Assembly (NCBI GenBank): GCA_013350335.1
Contig: CM023540.1
Span: 2,232,001 to 2,296,000 of the forward strand
Length of the DNA stretch: 64,000 bases
Source: Chimonanthus salicifolius
Taxonomy: Eukaryota > Streptophyta > Magnoliopsida > Laurales > Calycanthaceae
Direction: 5' to 3'
Below, in pieces: positions 1 through 10,319 of this stretch (position 1 is the stretch's first letter; the number at the start of each line of letters is the position of its first letter). The position numbers and the translations under genes were made by a program. The notes below the pieces were generated by a model. That model ran no database searches and was not told where the DNA came from. It saw only the letters and a list, made by a program, of their open reading frames with translations.

Positions 1-330
1 ATTGTATAACACTTCAAACTCTAGCACACTCAAACCTCAAGCTCACACTCACACTTAAACTCTGAACTTTTATTTTTCTATATCTAACATTCTATTTTCG
101 ATAATTTTTTTTCATACTCACAAATGGAAACTCCAGCTTCTTATATAGATGGAGCAGATACAAAAGAACACACTCTCACCACACTCTCATCCGACCATGA
201 GAGGACAACACACCTAGCTTTACAAAAGGAGATTCCCACTTTGGGGCTCAGGTACAATAAGAGGAGCTTCCTTGTGCCAAATGGAATGCACAAGCTGTTG
301 TTTTTATCTCCTTTTGATGTCTTCTTGACA
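1..330 (-). promoter_or_regulatory. V1 EPRV intergenic promoter fragment
   Basis: Reads on the minus strand like the intergenic regions at 23135-23700 and 46142-46707: a GA-rich stretch, then a TATATAAG box (complement of 140-147), then a leader ending at the window edge. It is more diverged from the other copies than they are from one another. The open frame at 124-333 on the plus strand is a by-product. In the family this region drives the pregenomic RNA; here it is a relic, cut by the window edge, so its downstream ORFs cannot be seen. Confidence 0.6.
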
Positions 331-497
331 TGAGGTAGTAGACCCCTACCAATAAAAACAACACCATGACAAAATAACTTTATCTACTTTTGAGGCAGTA
401 GAGCCCCACCAAGAAAAATAACACCATGACAAAATAACTTTATCTATTTTTGAGGCAGCAGACCCCCACCAAGAAAAACAACACCATGACAAAATGA
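331..497. repeat. 60-bp tandem repeat, about 2.8 copies
   Basis: TGAGGTAGTA or TGAGGCAGYA recurs at 331, 391 and 451, exactly 60 bp apart. Each unit continues with a C-rich ACCAAKAAAAA block and ACACCATGACAAAATAA. It sits upstream of the V1 TATA box, matching in position the 59-63-bp repeats of V3 (23524-23700). This suggests a viral enhancer-like or copy-number-variable element. Confidence 0.8.
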
Positions 498-589
498 CTC
501 ACGAAATGCAAAAAGAATTATCCAATAGGATGGAAAGTCTCAATATGGGAGGAAAAGGATTCAGCCTCCTAAGAGTCTTCATTGCTGAG
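494..589 (+). pseudogene. Coat protein fragment, plus strand
   Basis: About 30 codons match the polyprotein segment just before the main coat protein block (compare 12617-12715): EMQKEL, RMESLN, GGKGF and LLRV are visible in order. It is in the opposite orientation to the neighbouring V1 promoter fragment, so this is a rearranged scrap. It runs directly into the 9-bp repeat. Confidence 0.7.
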
Positions 590-1260
590 AAATGGACGAA
601 CTCGAAAAACTGGACGAACTGGACAAACTAAACAAATTGGATAAACTAGACGAATTGGTCCAACTAGAGGAATTGCACGAATTGGCCATTATGGACCAAC
701 AGGAAGAATTGAATGAACTGGACCAACTAGACGAAGGAGACATATGGGGCAAGCTGGAAAAAAACTAGGCAAATAGGACAAACTGAACGAATTGGAAAAT
801 CTTGATGAATTGGACGAACTGGACAAACTAGACGAACTGGAGGAACATAACAAACTAAACGAACTCTAGACCAACTTGACTAATGAAACATACTAGGTGA
901 ATTCGAAAAAACTGGATAAACAGGACAAATTGGACAAACTGGACAAACTTCACGAACTGGACCAATAGGACCAACTAGAGGAATTGGACGAACTGGACAT
1001 AATGGACGAACAAGAATAACTGGATGAACTGGAGCAACGAGACATACTGGGCGAACTGGACAAACTGGGCAAATAGGACAAACTGAACGAATTGGAAAAA
1101 CTCGACGAACTAGATGAATTAGACAAACTGGACAAACTGAACGAATTGGAAAAAATGGATGAACTGGACAAACTGGAGGAACTTAACAAACTAAACGAAC
1201 TGGACGAACTCTAAAAACTGGACCAACTGGACAAATTGGACGAACTGGACAAACTTGACG
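590..1260. repeat. 9-bp minisatellite (GAACTGGAC type)
   Basis: Irregular tandem array of a 9-bp unit, GAACTGGAC / AAACTGGAC / GAATTGGAC. On + it reads as acidic/basic-Leu triplets (ELD, KLD, KLN). An uninterrupted frame runs from ATG 592 to TAG 768 (58 codons). Further in-phase blocks follow after stops. The minus strand reads as a Ser-rich frame, an artefact of the repeat. No family was recognised; a non-coding minisatellite is the safest call. Confidence 0.8.
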
Positions 1261-2958
1261 TGTAACACCCCGGATTTTCAAGTTATTAAATATTTACTGA
1301 AATTACCCATTTTATTTGTGAATTTTTAGGTATGGACCTTAGATGGGTAAAGTGTTGGGTCATTGCCCAATTAAGATCCAACGGATATGTTATAGGTTCA
1401 ATTTAAAATAAATGGGTAAGATGTGTTTAATTGGGTCAAGGTGTTTATTTGGGTCAAATGCCCAATTGGGACCCAATGGGTCATGGTTAACTTGGATGAC
1501 CACCAAGTTAGTTCAATTTAAATTAAATGGGGCTGAATTAAATAATAATGCAATGTCTAAAAATTAAATATGGATTGCTTGGGGCGTGTATGTGAGGTGG
1601 ACATGGAAAGATTTTAGGAATTGGAAGATTGCATGCAGCATGGAAGATATCGATCAAAGATTTTAGGAGTTGCATATGCGCATAAAGGGATTACTAAATA
1701 AGGATAATTGGCTTGGCCGAGTGGATGTGATATAGATAAACGAGCACACGGCAATGGCTAATTTAAAGGGTCTGATACCTTCTAAATAGGACTGATTGGG
1801 AGTTTAATAAAAGAAAGGCAAGAGGGGTGCATGGCACCTTCTATTTTGATCAAAGGAAGTTTTAATAAAAGAAAGGCATCAATAGCGCATGGCACCTTCT
1901 AAGATAGGACTGATTGGATTTTAAAAGAAAGGCACACAAGGAAAGTAAGTGCACAAGGCATTGTCTAAATGTATAACCGATTGGGAGTTGTTATGGAATA
2001 AAGAAAGGGGCACACGGCATTGCTAAACAAAGGGTTATGGCACCTTCTAAGATTGGCCAATTAGTAGTAATAAAAGGAGAGAAGGAGAGGCACACGACAT
2101 TACACAAATCAGCAAGGGTATTGACGCATTGTGCTCTTGGCAAGAAGGTGTTCTTAGTTTTGTGAAAGATCAAAGAGGAGAAGAGGTTAAGCAAGAAGAA
2201 GATTGGAATAGGCAAGACCAACCGAGGGGAAAACCGGAAGAGTCGCGAAACCGGTTAGTATATTTGATAATTTTGTTTAAAAGATAAGGAACCATAGGAT
2301 TCGGCCATGGGGTATGGCCCCATGGAAGGGAATTGGGAGATGAATATAGTTTTTTAATGGAAAGGCATGGTTTAATGTATGGATTATTAATGATGAAAAA
2401 TATGGGAGTTTGTAATAAACTTACATGGGTTTAAATGGTTTAAGAGGAATTGATAAACCATAGTGTTCGGCCATGATGAAAGGGCCGAACCGCATGGAAG
2501 GTTGTTGGTTATTTTATGGGATGAAATCATGGAATAATTATATGGTTTTAAAACGGTTTAATTGATGTTCAGAGGAAGCAAGGAACCATAGGGTTCGGCC
2601 ATGTGGTATGGCCGAACCCATGGAAAGGATATTAATAATTTTAAATGGGAGTTGTTGGTAATAGTATTTTATTTTTGAATGGATTAAATGGATAAGAATC
2701 ATTGAATCAAGTTAATGGGTCTTATGTGATTTATATTGGATGATCATGGTATTTTTATTGGAAAAGAGGAAACATAGGGTTCGGCCATAGTGCATGGCCG
2801 AACCCCATGTAAGAGTGTTGGTTAATTTTAAATGGGAGTTTGTTGGTAAAGGTCTATGATTTTAGAGGGTTTAAATGGAGAAGCAATGGTTATGTTTTAA
2901 GGGATGGCAAAGTTGTAAATGTTGGCCAAATTAAAAGATCATGGGTTCGGCCATGGTG
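1261..2958 (+). mobile_element. L1: truncated LTR of a plant retrotransposon
   Basis: Begins TGTAACACCCCGGATTTTC and aligns with the starts of L3 (32239) and L4 (minus, from 40889). It contains GCACACGGCA-type subrepeats, a splice-donor-like GGTTAGT near 2254 and four palindromic TTCGGCCAT units between 2297 and 2804. Homology stops inside another unit near 2958, where EPRV sequence begins, so the 3' half was deleted. No protein domain is present. Confidence 0.75.
2297..2804 (+). repeat. Palindromic TTCGGCCAT array in L1
   Basis: Four imperfect inverted-repeat units, near 2297-2325, 2464-2492, 2591-2619 and 2777-2804. A half unit at about 2943 marks the truncation point. The best unit has left arm GGGTTCGGCCAT and right arm ATGGCCGAACCC around a loop of a few bases. 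Confidence 0.8.
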
Positions 2959-3472
2959 TATGGACAAATTTTTCTCTCAATTTTTCAATAGCCCATCATT
3001 TTCCAACCAAGTTAACCTTTCATCAAGCTCATTTTGTTTTTTGGTTAACTCAATTCTTAATTCATGGAGTTCTCTTCTGATCATTTAATTCTCTTTTTAA
3101 ATCTGAGAGAGTTAGGGTTTATTTATAATATGAATTTTTTCTGCTCTATTCATAAGGTCAATCATCGAATAGGTTGGTGTGTGAAATGTTTCTTTCTCTT
3201 TTGTTCTTTTGAGGATAATATGGTGCTTTATCACCATTTTCATCTTCTTCAAAGGAAATTTTTGGTTGTGAACTTCTCCTTTTCTCCTCCCCCCAATTTT
3301 GAAATTTGATTTAAAAGATTGAACTTTTTCTCCGGATCGGGTATGTTATCAACCATTTCTAGAAGTAATTTTTGAGGGCTGTGAGGACACGAATACGGAT
3401 ACAAAGATCTTCATCAGATGGTATCGACCATTCTTCATCAGATTCTTCTTCATGAATGACATGTACATGATT
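2959..3472 (-). pseudogene. V1 polyprotein linker fragment (diverged)
   Basis: On the minus strand this matches the polyprotein segment between zinc knuckle and protease: the Glu/Lys/Leu-rich coiled-coil stretch, then the NIPD-like and acidic parts. Frames are broken and several small insertions are present. It is visibly less similar to copies V2-V7 than they are to each other, so it may be an older insertion or another virus lineage. It is cut at the right by the N gap. Confidence 0.65.
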
Positions 3473-3572
3473 NNNNNNNNNNNNNNNNNNNNNNNNNNNN
3501 NNNNNNNNNNNNNNNNNNNNNNNNNNNNNNNNNNNNNNNNNNNNNNNNNNNNNNNNNNNNNNNNNNNNNNNN
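3473..3572. other. Assembly gap (100 N)
   Basis: Exactly 100 undetermined bases, the conventional filler for a gap of unknown size. Both flanks are V1-type EPRV but from different parts of the viral map, so real sequence length and structure here are unknown. Confidence 0.98.
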
Positions 3573-3668
3573 ACTTTTCATTCTAATATGACGTTTGGCA
3601 ATATACCCCCACCAAAAGAGATAAATCCAATGGCTCTGATACCAACAATCAACAGGATCTCACTTTTT
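3573..3668 (-). promoter_or_regulatory. V1 intergenic fragment with primer binding site
   Basis: The minus strand carries TGGTATCAGAGCCA (complement of 3631-3644), the initiator tRNA-Met primer binding site of Caulimoviridae. It is followed by the conserved CTTTTGGTGGGGG block seen after the V4 site at 23718. In the virus the tRNA anneals here to start minus-strand DNA synthesis. Only about 95 bp of intergenic region remain. Confidence 0.8.
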
Positions 3669-3720
3669 CATTAGATAGGGAATCGTCCCTATTGAATTTA
3701 CAAGTGAGTCAAAACAATTT
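3669..3720 (+). pseudogene. Protease fragment, plus strand
   Basis: About 50 bp match the stretch just after the protease active site (compare 14683-14731 and 54171-54222). It lies in the opposite orientation between two minus-strand EPRV pieces, evidence of end-joining of viral scraps. The join at 3718 shares a few bases (AATTT) with the next block. Confidence 0.7.
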
Positions 3721-4365
3721 AATTCTCTTTTTTGGTCATTTAATTCTCTTTGTAGATCTCCAAGAGTTAATGGTTTGTTTATAGTATGAATTTTTTCAGC
3801 TCTATTCATAAGGTCAAATAAGGAATAAGTTGGCGTATGAAATGTTTCTTTTGTCCTTTTTGGGTAATATGGAGATTCATCATTGTTTGGTTGCGAACTC
3901 TCTCTTTTTTCTTCCCTCCCAATTTTGAATTTGATTTAAAAATTGAACTTTTTTTCTGGATCAGGGATATTATCAATCATTTCAAGGAGCAATTTTTGAG
4001 GGGTAGTTAGGACACAAATATGTATACCAAGATCCTCATTAGAGGGTAATGACCATTCTCCCTCAGTACCATCATCATCAGAATTACATGTACATGCCTG
4101 AAATTGTTTAATGAGTTGAAGATGAGGAACAGTTTCTTCAACACTGGATTCATCAGTTGATGAGCTAGACTCATGTTCTCTTTGGGAATTTAATTCAGAA
4201 TCTTCAGAAATTTCTTCATCATCCTATGCGCATAATGACCCTTTTTTCTACAAGTATAACAAGTAGGTATCTTTCCTGTTACGTTTTCCTTCTTTGGGTA
4301 TTTTTTAGATTTTCTTTTGAATAAAGGAGTATCATAATTTTTCTTTGAAAATTGATTCTTGAATC
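3718..4365 (-). pseudogene. V1 polyprotein: linker and zinc-knuckle region
   Basis: The minus strand covers the coiled-coil linker, the acidic Ser/Glu-rich stretch and the zinc-knuckle region. The knuckle begins normally (Cys at 4259-4261), but its third and fourth positions are disturbed: sequence after the His is replaced near 4226-4240 and the last Cys is lost, apparently with a deletion of roughly 80 nt. It ends at L2. The five bases GAATC at 4361-4365 are one half of the L2 target duplication. Confidence 0.75.
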
Positions 4366-5168
4366 TGTAATACCTCGACTTTTCAGACGATTATTTTATA
4401 TGACAATTATTCTTTTAAATGGTGGATTTTAGAATTGGACCTTATTTGGATCAAGAATTGCGCCATGACCCAATTAAGACCCAACCAATGTTGGAATTGG
4501 TCTTATAAAAATTCAAATGGGTTGAATTAATTTAGTGATGAATTATATCTAATTTTAAACAAAAGATTTTATGGCCGAATTTTGAATGTGAAACCTATAG
4601 ATTATGCGCATGAGAGATATATGGGATTTTAAATTCACAATGATATGCTAGATATTTAAAAAGGGATGAAATATCTATGAAATAAATAAAAGATTAAGCA
4701 TGGCCGAAATTTGGATAATAATATCCATATTATGCGCATAGGATATTCTAAAAGGGAAGGTAGATTGTCTTAAATTAAATTAAAAGATTATTTGGATTAT
4801 GATTAAGGTTATGCGCATAGTACTTGCTAATAAGAATTAAAGGAAGGTCTTAATAAGGCAAGGGAAAGTTGGATATGGCTAATTAAGAGGGAAAGTCAGC
4901 CATGGTTAAATAAGGAAGGTTTGACATATGTTCAGTATTTTGGTTATAAGTTTCCACTCCAATATCCTCTTGCTTTGATTCTTTTTACGCAAAGAAGACT
5001 TCAAGGGCTACAAATTTGTTGTTTACCACTTTTTCTGATTCGGAAGTTAAGAAGGTTGAAACTGAGCTACAATATAGTATACGTGTAAAAAAAAAAAGGG
5101 AAACACAAGGGGCGCACAGCTAAAGGTTGCTTATCTTAAGAACATTCTAATATTGGATTAAGAAAGGC

Positions 5169-5379
5169 TATAAAAGGAGAGATCAAGAGGGATACACGGT
5201 TTTGGACATCTTTTATTGTTGAGTTTATTCCTCTCTCTCCCTCTCTCAATTCATCATTCTCTTCCACGTCAAAGCAAGAGAAGAAAGGGCAGCAACAAGA
5301 AAGAGTTCTTGTTTGGGGAAAAGCAAAGGGAAAAGAAAGAAAATTGGAAGAGCAAGAAACCAAAGGGGAAAAGGTTAGT
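5169..5379 (+). promoter_or_regulatory. L2 TATA box and splice-donor-like site
   Basis: TATAAAA at 5169-5175 is followed by a purine-rich leader and AG/GTTAGT with the cut at 5374. The same order occurs in L3, L4 and L5, so it probably marks the LTR transcription start and the end of a short first exon. No acceptor was identified. Confidence 0.5.
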
Positions 5380-5422
5380 ATCTTGTTTAATAATTTTATG
5401 TTTTGGAACAAAAAGAACCATA

Positions 5423-6902
5423 GGGTTCGGCCTTATGGCATGGCCGAACCCCATGCAAAGATTTGATTTAATTCTTGGGTTTTAAGATTGAAAAACCATG
5501 GAGAGATTGGATTTACTTCATTGGGGTTATGTTCTTAAATCTTGGAACATAGAAAGACATGGTGATTTCATGATAAAACCATGGGGATTTATGGTTTAGA
5601 TTAACAAATTGGAATGATGAAAATCCATGGAAGAGTTTGATAATTTTTAAAGGAAAAATTGGATGGACATTGGATCGGCCATGGCATGGCCGAACCATGA
5701 TGTTTTTATGGTTAAGTTATGGGATCTAAAGTAATAAAAAGAAGAAGTGAGGTTCGGCCATGGTGTATGGCCGAACCCCACCAAACATTTTGTGGATTGG
5801 TGATGGATTTTATTTGGATCTAAAACCAATGGGCAAGATCATGAACCATATAGGGTTCGGCCAAGGTGTATGGCCGAACCCCATGGGGTAGATTTTGGAA
5901 TGGAGATTAAAATAGAAAACCTTTTAATTAAGGAAAGGTTTGCTAAATTGGAAAGAACCCGATTTTGGAAGGTGTTTTACTAAATTTGGAAACCTTCCAT
6001 TTATGGAAGGAGGTTGTTTAATTTAGTAAGTCTAATTAAGGAAATAATTCAATATGGAAAGTATTGCTAAATTTGGAAAGCAATCCAAATATGGAAAGAG
6101 TTGCTAAATTTGGAAGAAACTATCCAAGAATGGAAGGTGGGGTTTGATCATGGAAATTAGATTAAATGAATGGATGAGATACCATGAGTGAGGTTCGGCC
6201 ATGGTGTATGGCCGAACCCCACTAGGGTTTAATTTTGGTAAATCTTTTAATTATGGAGTATGATGTCTAGGTATGGAATCTATGTTTGGAAAACATACAA
6301 TTATGGAAAAGTGGAGTTAATTTGGAAACTATACACCATAGGGTTCGGCCAAGGTGTATGGCCGAACCCCATGGTTCAAATTAAGGGATTAATGGCATCT
6401 TTAATTCATGGTTTAAGGGCTGATTTATGAATCAGATTATGAACCTATGTTATGAGTTATGTTATGTGTAGTTTTAAAATAAAGAAAAGGATACGCACAT
6501 GTGTTATGAATCATTGATGAAAGGAATGGCAAAAATGTAATTACATGCCAAAGTGGAGAACCATGAGTTCGGCCATGATGTATGGCCGAACCCCATGAGT
6601 TGTGTTTGATGGACTTATTTGGTTAGGGAAATTTAGAAGGTCTAATTATGGAAGATTTAAAGGAAAGAGGAAACCAATAGCATTTTCGTAAATATGAGCG
6701 AATATTGGACATTGGGTTCGACCATAGTGTATGGCCGAATCCCATGAATTATTTTATAAGATTATGTGCTTTAGAAGTATGAATGGATGACTTGGAACCT
6801 AAGCAAAGAAAAGGGGCTAGGGTTATCAACAATGGCATTTTTATAATTATGTATAAAAAAATGGTAAGCCATGGGTTCGGCCATGGTGTATGGCCGAACC
6901 CC
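5423..6902 (+). repeat. Palindromic TTCGGCCAT array in L2 (9 units)
   Basis: Nine roughly 29-bp units start near 5423, 5671, 5751, 5853, 6192, 6341, 6566, 6714 and 6873. Arms GGTTCGGCCAT and ATGGCCGAACC flank loops such as GGTGT, so each unit could fold as a 10-12-bp hairpin in DNA or RNA. Spacers are AT-rich and largely unrelated, with short TATGGAAAG-type repeats around 5950-6140. The array lies downstream of the TATA box and so would be transcribed. Confidence 0.9.
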
Positions 6903-7335
6903 ATGGGGTTTTGTTATGGACTTAGAACCTTGTAATTAAGAGGGACTAGATGTTGATTTATCATTATATTATAAGGTAACGGGATCTCGCACGCGACGCG
7001 ATCGGTGATCGAATCTTGGACGGAAACGCAAGGACTTGTGAACGGTCTTAAATAAGATTCCACCTCTTTGAAACCATGGATTATGTACTTTGTTTTATCC
7101 TATATTTGATGAAAATATGATTCAAAGAGTATGCTTTATTATTGAAGTTCAAATGCTATGTTTAAACTTGTTTAAATAGCATGGATTGATATGTTTCAAA
7201 AGGTGATTTTATATGCTATGTTTATTTGAAAAAATAGCATGTGTTTTAAATATGAGCTTTTAAATGCTATGATCGTGTATAATTGCATAGCATGTGGTAT
7301 TTGCATCTCATGCATGGCATGGGAGGGATGACAGG

Positions 7336-7550
7336 TAACCGGGGACCCACACTCCGTCGGGGCGTCCGTAAAACACTCGTGGGGGGAATTCCTTGATGAT
7401 GAGAATTCCATCAAGAGGATACTAAGTAACAGGAGGGGTCACACTCCGTCAGGGTGTCCGAAAAACCTATGTGCGGTACCTTGATGTGCTTTTCCATTAG
7501 GAAGAAACCGGAGGGTCCACACTCCGCCGGGGCGTCCGGAAGACCTATGT
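7336..7550 (+). repeat. CACACTCCG-type tandem repeats in L2
   Basis: Three degenerate units of about 80-90 bp share CCACACTCCGYCGGGGYGTCCG and a CCTTGATG...TTCCAT segment. Equivalent arrays are in L3 (about 35353-35485), L4 (37528-37790) and L5 (about 61296-61430). Function is unknown. Confidence 0.75.
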
Positions 7551-8218
7551 GATGGGTACATTTATGTACATGTGATGGGTGGGACTCATTGCATGGTATG
7601 GATTTTACCTGCTTTTATATATTATGTTACAATATATGTTTTGTACTAACCATGTGTTAGCCGTAACTGGAATACCTACTGGGCACGTTATACTAACGTC
7701 CTACTTCTACCCTTTAGTGGAAGATGCAGGAAACAAGGAAAATGCTAAACGCGGAAAGGGACAAGCATAGGAGCTCGAAACGCTTCTAGTTTATATTTTG
7801 TTTAAGATACTCATGGGCTTGTATTTGAGTATCTAGAATTCGGATTGTAATACTTAGATGGATTTGCTGTGCTTGGATATTTTACTGAATAATTATGTTT
7901 TGATAATGATGATTACAGACTTGACGTACTTTGCTATCTGAATGGAATAGAACTTGGTTCTATTATGATTCCGTATTTTGATGTTATGATTCCGCAAGTT
8001 ATGATTTTATTCCGCATATTGATATTGCTATGTGTGAACCATTTTCGTGGACTTAGTCCATGCACACATAGGGTTGGCCAGTTAAGGGTCGAACTTTGGA
8101 AGTTCAGACTTAGCTCGCGTCGTGACGTCCCGTGCTCTATCACTCTACTCTGTTATTAAAAAAAAAATAGACCCTGAATTTACGGGAAAAAGCGAGTGAA
8201 AAAGGGCGGGGCGTTACA

Positions 8219-10134
8219 GAATCGGCTAGATTTATATTTCATTATCATTTTATTTCTTCTTTCGGGGATAAATCTAGAACGTGAAGGTTTTCTTTTTTAT
8301 TCTGGTGTTTGGTCCAAACCAAATTGGAAGTACAAATCTCATAATTCTCTGTCTCCAGCGTATTTTCTCATTTTTTCAGTTGTTTACTAATCTTTAAGTC
8401 AGTGCAGGGCGCAATGCTGACCTTATTAATCCTTTGTATAATTCCTCCGAATGTTAGCATGTTGTAATTAATAGTACCATGCATTTCTTCTCTCAAGGAG
8501 TTCGCACCTTTTCAGTAAATAAGGCTAATAATCCTGAAATGAATCTTTCTTTCCAAATATCAGAATTACAATCATTCAGTTGGTATACCTTTGATAAAAA
8601 TACGTCTTTATACCAACGAAATTCCCCTAAGGTTCTACATCAAAGACAATGTAATTGCTGCCGATTTTTCTCCTTAATTAGAGCAATTCCTCCAGTGAAA
8701 TCATTGAGGATGCATAAAAGTAGGACACTGACACAATCGGATTGTGTTTCATAATTTTCAGGGACTTGACTAGTGCTTGCTTCAAGTTTGATATTGGGAT
8801 CTACTAAATTTCCTGTGATTTTATCTCTCTATATCATTTTTCCATATTCATCTAATTTGACAGCAATTTCAATTTCAAGTCTTTGGGCTCCAGATAATCC
8901 ATAATTCCACCATCCTCTTAATATCCTATTGAAAGAGGTGGTTATCATGAGAAAGATGTTTCTTGGAGTGTTTCCCCTAACTTCACAAGCATTAGAATAT
9001 ATCAGCATACTATGGCCCATTTAGATTATTTGATATTCGGTTAATCCATCTAAATTCCATTCAAATAAGGAATTTCCCGAATATGATAGGTCCTGAGTAT
9101 ACGTATATGGGGTTTCTTCAATTGCAGATCTACAGGAGTTGGTCTAGAATAGTAATTCTTTGTTGTAGGCAGTTTTGCTTGGGGATTCCGTTTCTGTAAG
9201 CGGTTTATTAGCAAGTTTTCTGACGCAGAGACTCTGAGGATGCTAAATCCTTTTCCCCCAACCTTGAGACTTTCCATTCTAGTAGTTAATTCTTTTTGCA
9301 TTTCATCTGTCATTTTAAACAGTCCTTCTTGCAAAATAATTCCTGATGGCAATTTTCTAGGAACATATATCGCATTTGCAGGGATTTCTTCTGAACTTTC
9401 TTCTTTCCCTTTATTTAATTTTGGTTTTGTTCTAATTGTTCTTTCTATCCTTTTTGTTTGTTCGCCAATGGTTAATAAGGATAGATTGGCATAATTATTT
9501 TGTTCAATTATATCTCCAAGGCTCCTTGCTATATCAATAGCATTTATCTCGGATTTTGATTCAAATTTAGATCCATCTTTGATAGGCATATCATAATTCT
9601 TGGTTTCTTTTGAGGCAGAAATATCTAGCTTTTTCCATGGTGGGTGAGATCTTTGAATCTCCTTTCTTTCAACGTCTTTCCATGTCCTAGACGTTCTTCC
9701 TATAACTCTTATATGTTTTGGGCTTTGGGTTTCTTCTTCTTTAACTTTCTCTTTCTTAAAATATTCCATAAACCAATCAAAGAAAGGTTATTTCTTTCTT
9801 CTTCTTCCATTTGGTAATACCATAATTCTCTCATTTTTTCTTTTTCTTCTAGGTTAAATTTCTTGAAGAACCATTCTTTCAAAGGGTGACTTTTCAGGTT
9901 TTCTCTTAGATATGGCTTATCTATTTCAATTTTTTTGACAGGTTCTTCCTCAGGCTTTTGGATACTCAACATTCTTATCACTCCATGGAGGAAATCATTC
10001 TCACTAGGGTTGTAGGTTCTTTCTGACGAGGTTCTTTTGTACACAGGGTGTTCAATTCCACTTTCTTTATTTTTGAAAACCTTTTGATCCATTTCTTCCT
10101 TTTCACTACTTTTTTGGTCATCATCTATTTCTTC
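8219..10134 (-). pseudogene. V1 polyprotein: coat protein and C-terminal movement-protein region
   Basis: Continuation of V1 beyond L2. On the minus strand, going down from 10134: the acidic region after the movement protein, a Lys/Glu-rich stretch (open 10140-9709), a 239-codon open stretch 9769-9050, then the coat protein core 9020-8224 (SMLIYSNACEVRG, RGWWNYGLSGAQR and a W-x-ERFISGLP-like region elsewhere in the family). Stops and frameshifts separate the pieces. It ends abruptly near 10134 where plus-strand V2 begins, with TTCTA shared at the join. Confidence 0.8.
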
Positions 10135-10318
10135 TAACATTGAGAAAAATAGAAATTCTTCTTGAACACATACGACAACACTGGTAATATGCACTCATAG
10201 AAATAACCTACGACATCAACGATATGAAAGACGAAGAATAATTTTAATCCAAGCTTATGCTGTGTTCCAATTAGAAGTATTCAGGACAGAATCAAATTTA
10301 CAAGCAATGCCTTTCTGA
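10135..10318 (+). pseudogene. V2 ORF A, 5'-truncated
   Basis: The last three quarters of small ORF A (full form 49608-49836): RKIEILLEYIRQHL-like start, then a basic Arg-rich middle. It lacks its ATG because V2 begins inside it. It carries the longer form of the segment after the RQHL codons (extra 8 nt compared with V3-V5). It stops 4-5 nt before the ORF B start. Confidence 0.7.
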
Positions 10319-10319
10319 G

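Larger units (their letters stand above)
4366..8218 (+). mobile_element. L2: complete solo LTR (3853 bp)
   Basis: Starts TGTAATACCTCGAC and ends GGGGCGTTACA. It is flanked by a perfect 5-bp target duplication, GAATC (4361-4365 and 8219-8223); removing it rejoins V1 EPRV sequence. Internal order: about 0.8 kb upstream region, TATA at 5169, donor-like site at 5374, palindrome array 5423-6902, a second tandem array 7336-7550, then a unique end. No gag/pol is present, so it is a solo LTR left by recombination. The ends and length would suit a Ty3/gypsy chromovirus such as Tekay/Del, which is inference only. Confidence 0.88.

Noticed and set aside
124..333. 69-codon frame on the plus strand
   Set aside because: It is antisense to the V1 viral intergenic promoter and has no similarity to a viral ORF.
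950..1189. Ser-rich 79-codon frame on the minus strand
   Set aside because: It is the reverse reading of the 9-bp minisatellite; composition is entirely explained by the repeat.
5216..5829. Several 60-90-codon frames in L2
   Set aside because: They lie in LTR non-coding sequence and palindromes, and the frames are not kept in the other LTRs.
5423..6902. CRISPR array
   Set aside because: The repeats are palindromic but spacing varies from about 80 to 340 bp, there are no cas genes, and the context is a plant genome.
4366..8218. Complete autonomous retrotransposon with LTRs L1 and L2 as a pair
   Set aside because: The DNA between L1 and L2 is viral, L1 is truncated, their starts differ, and L2 has its own target duplication.
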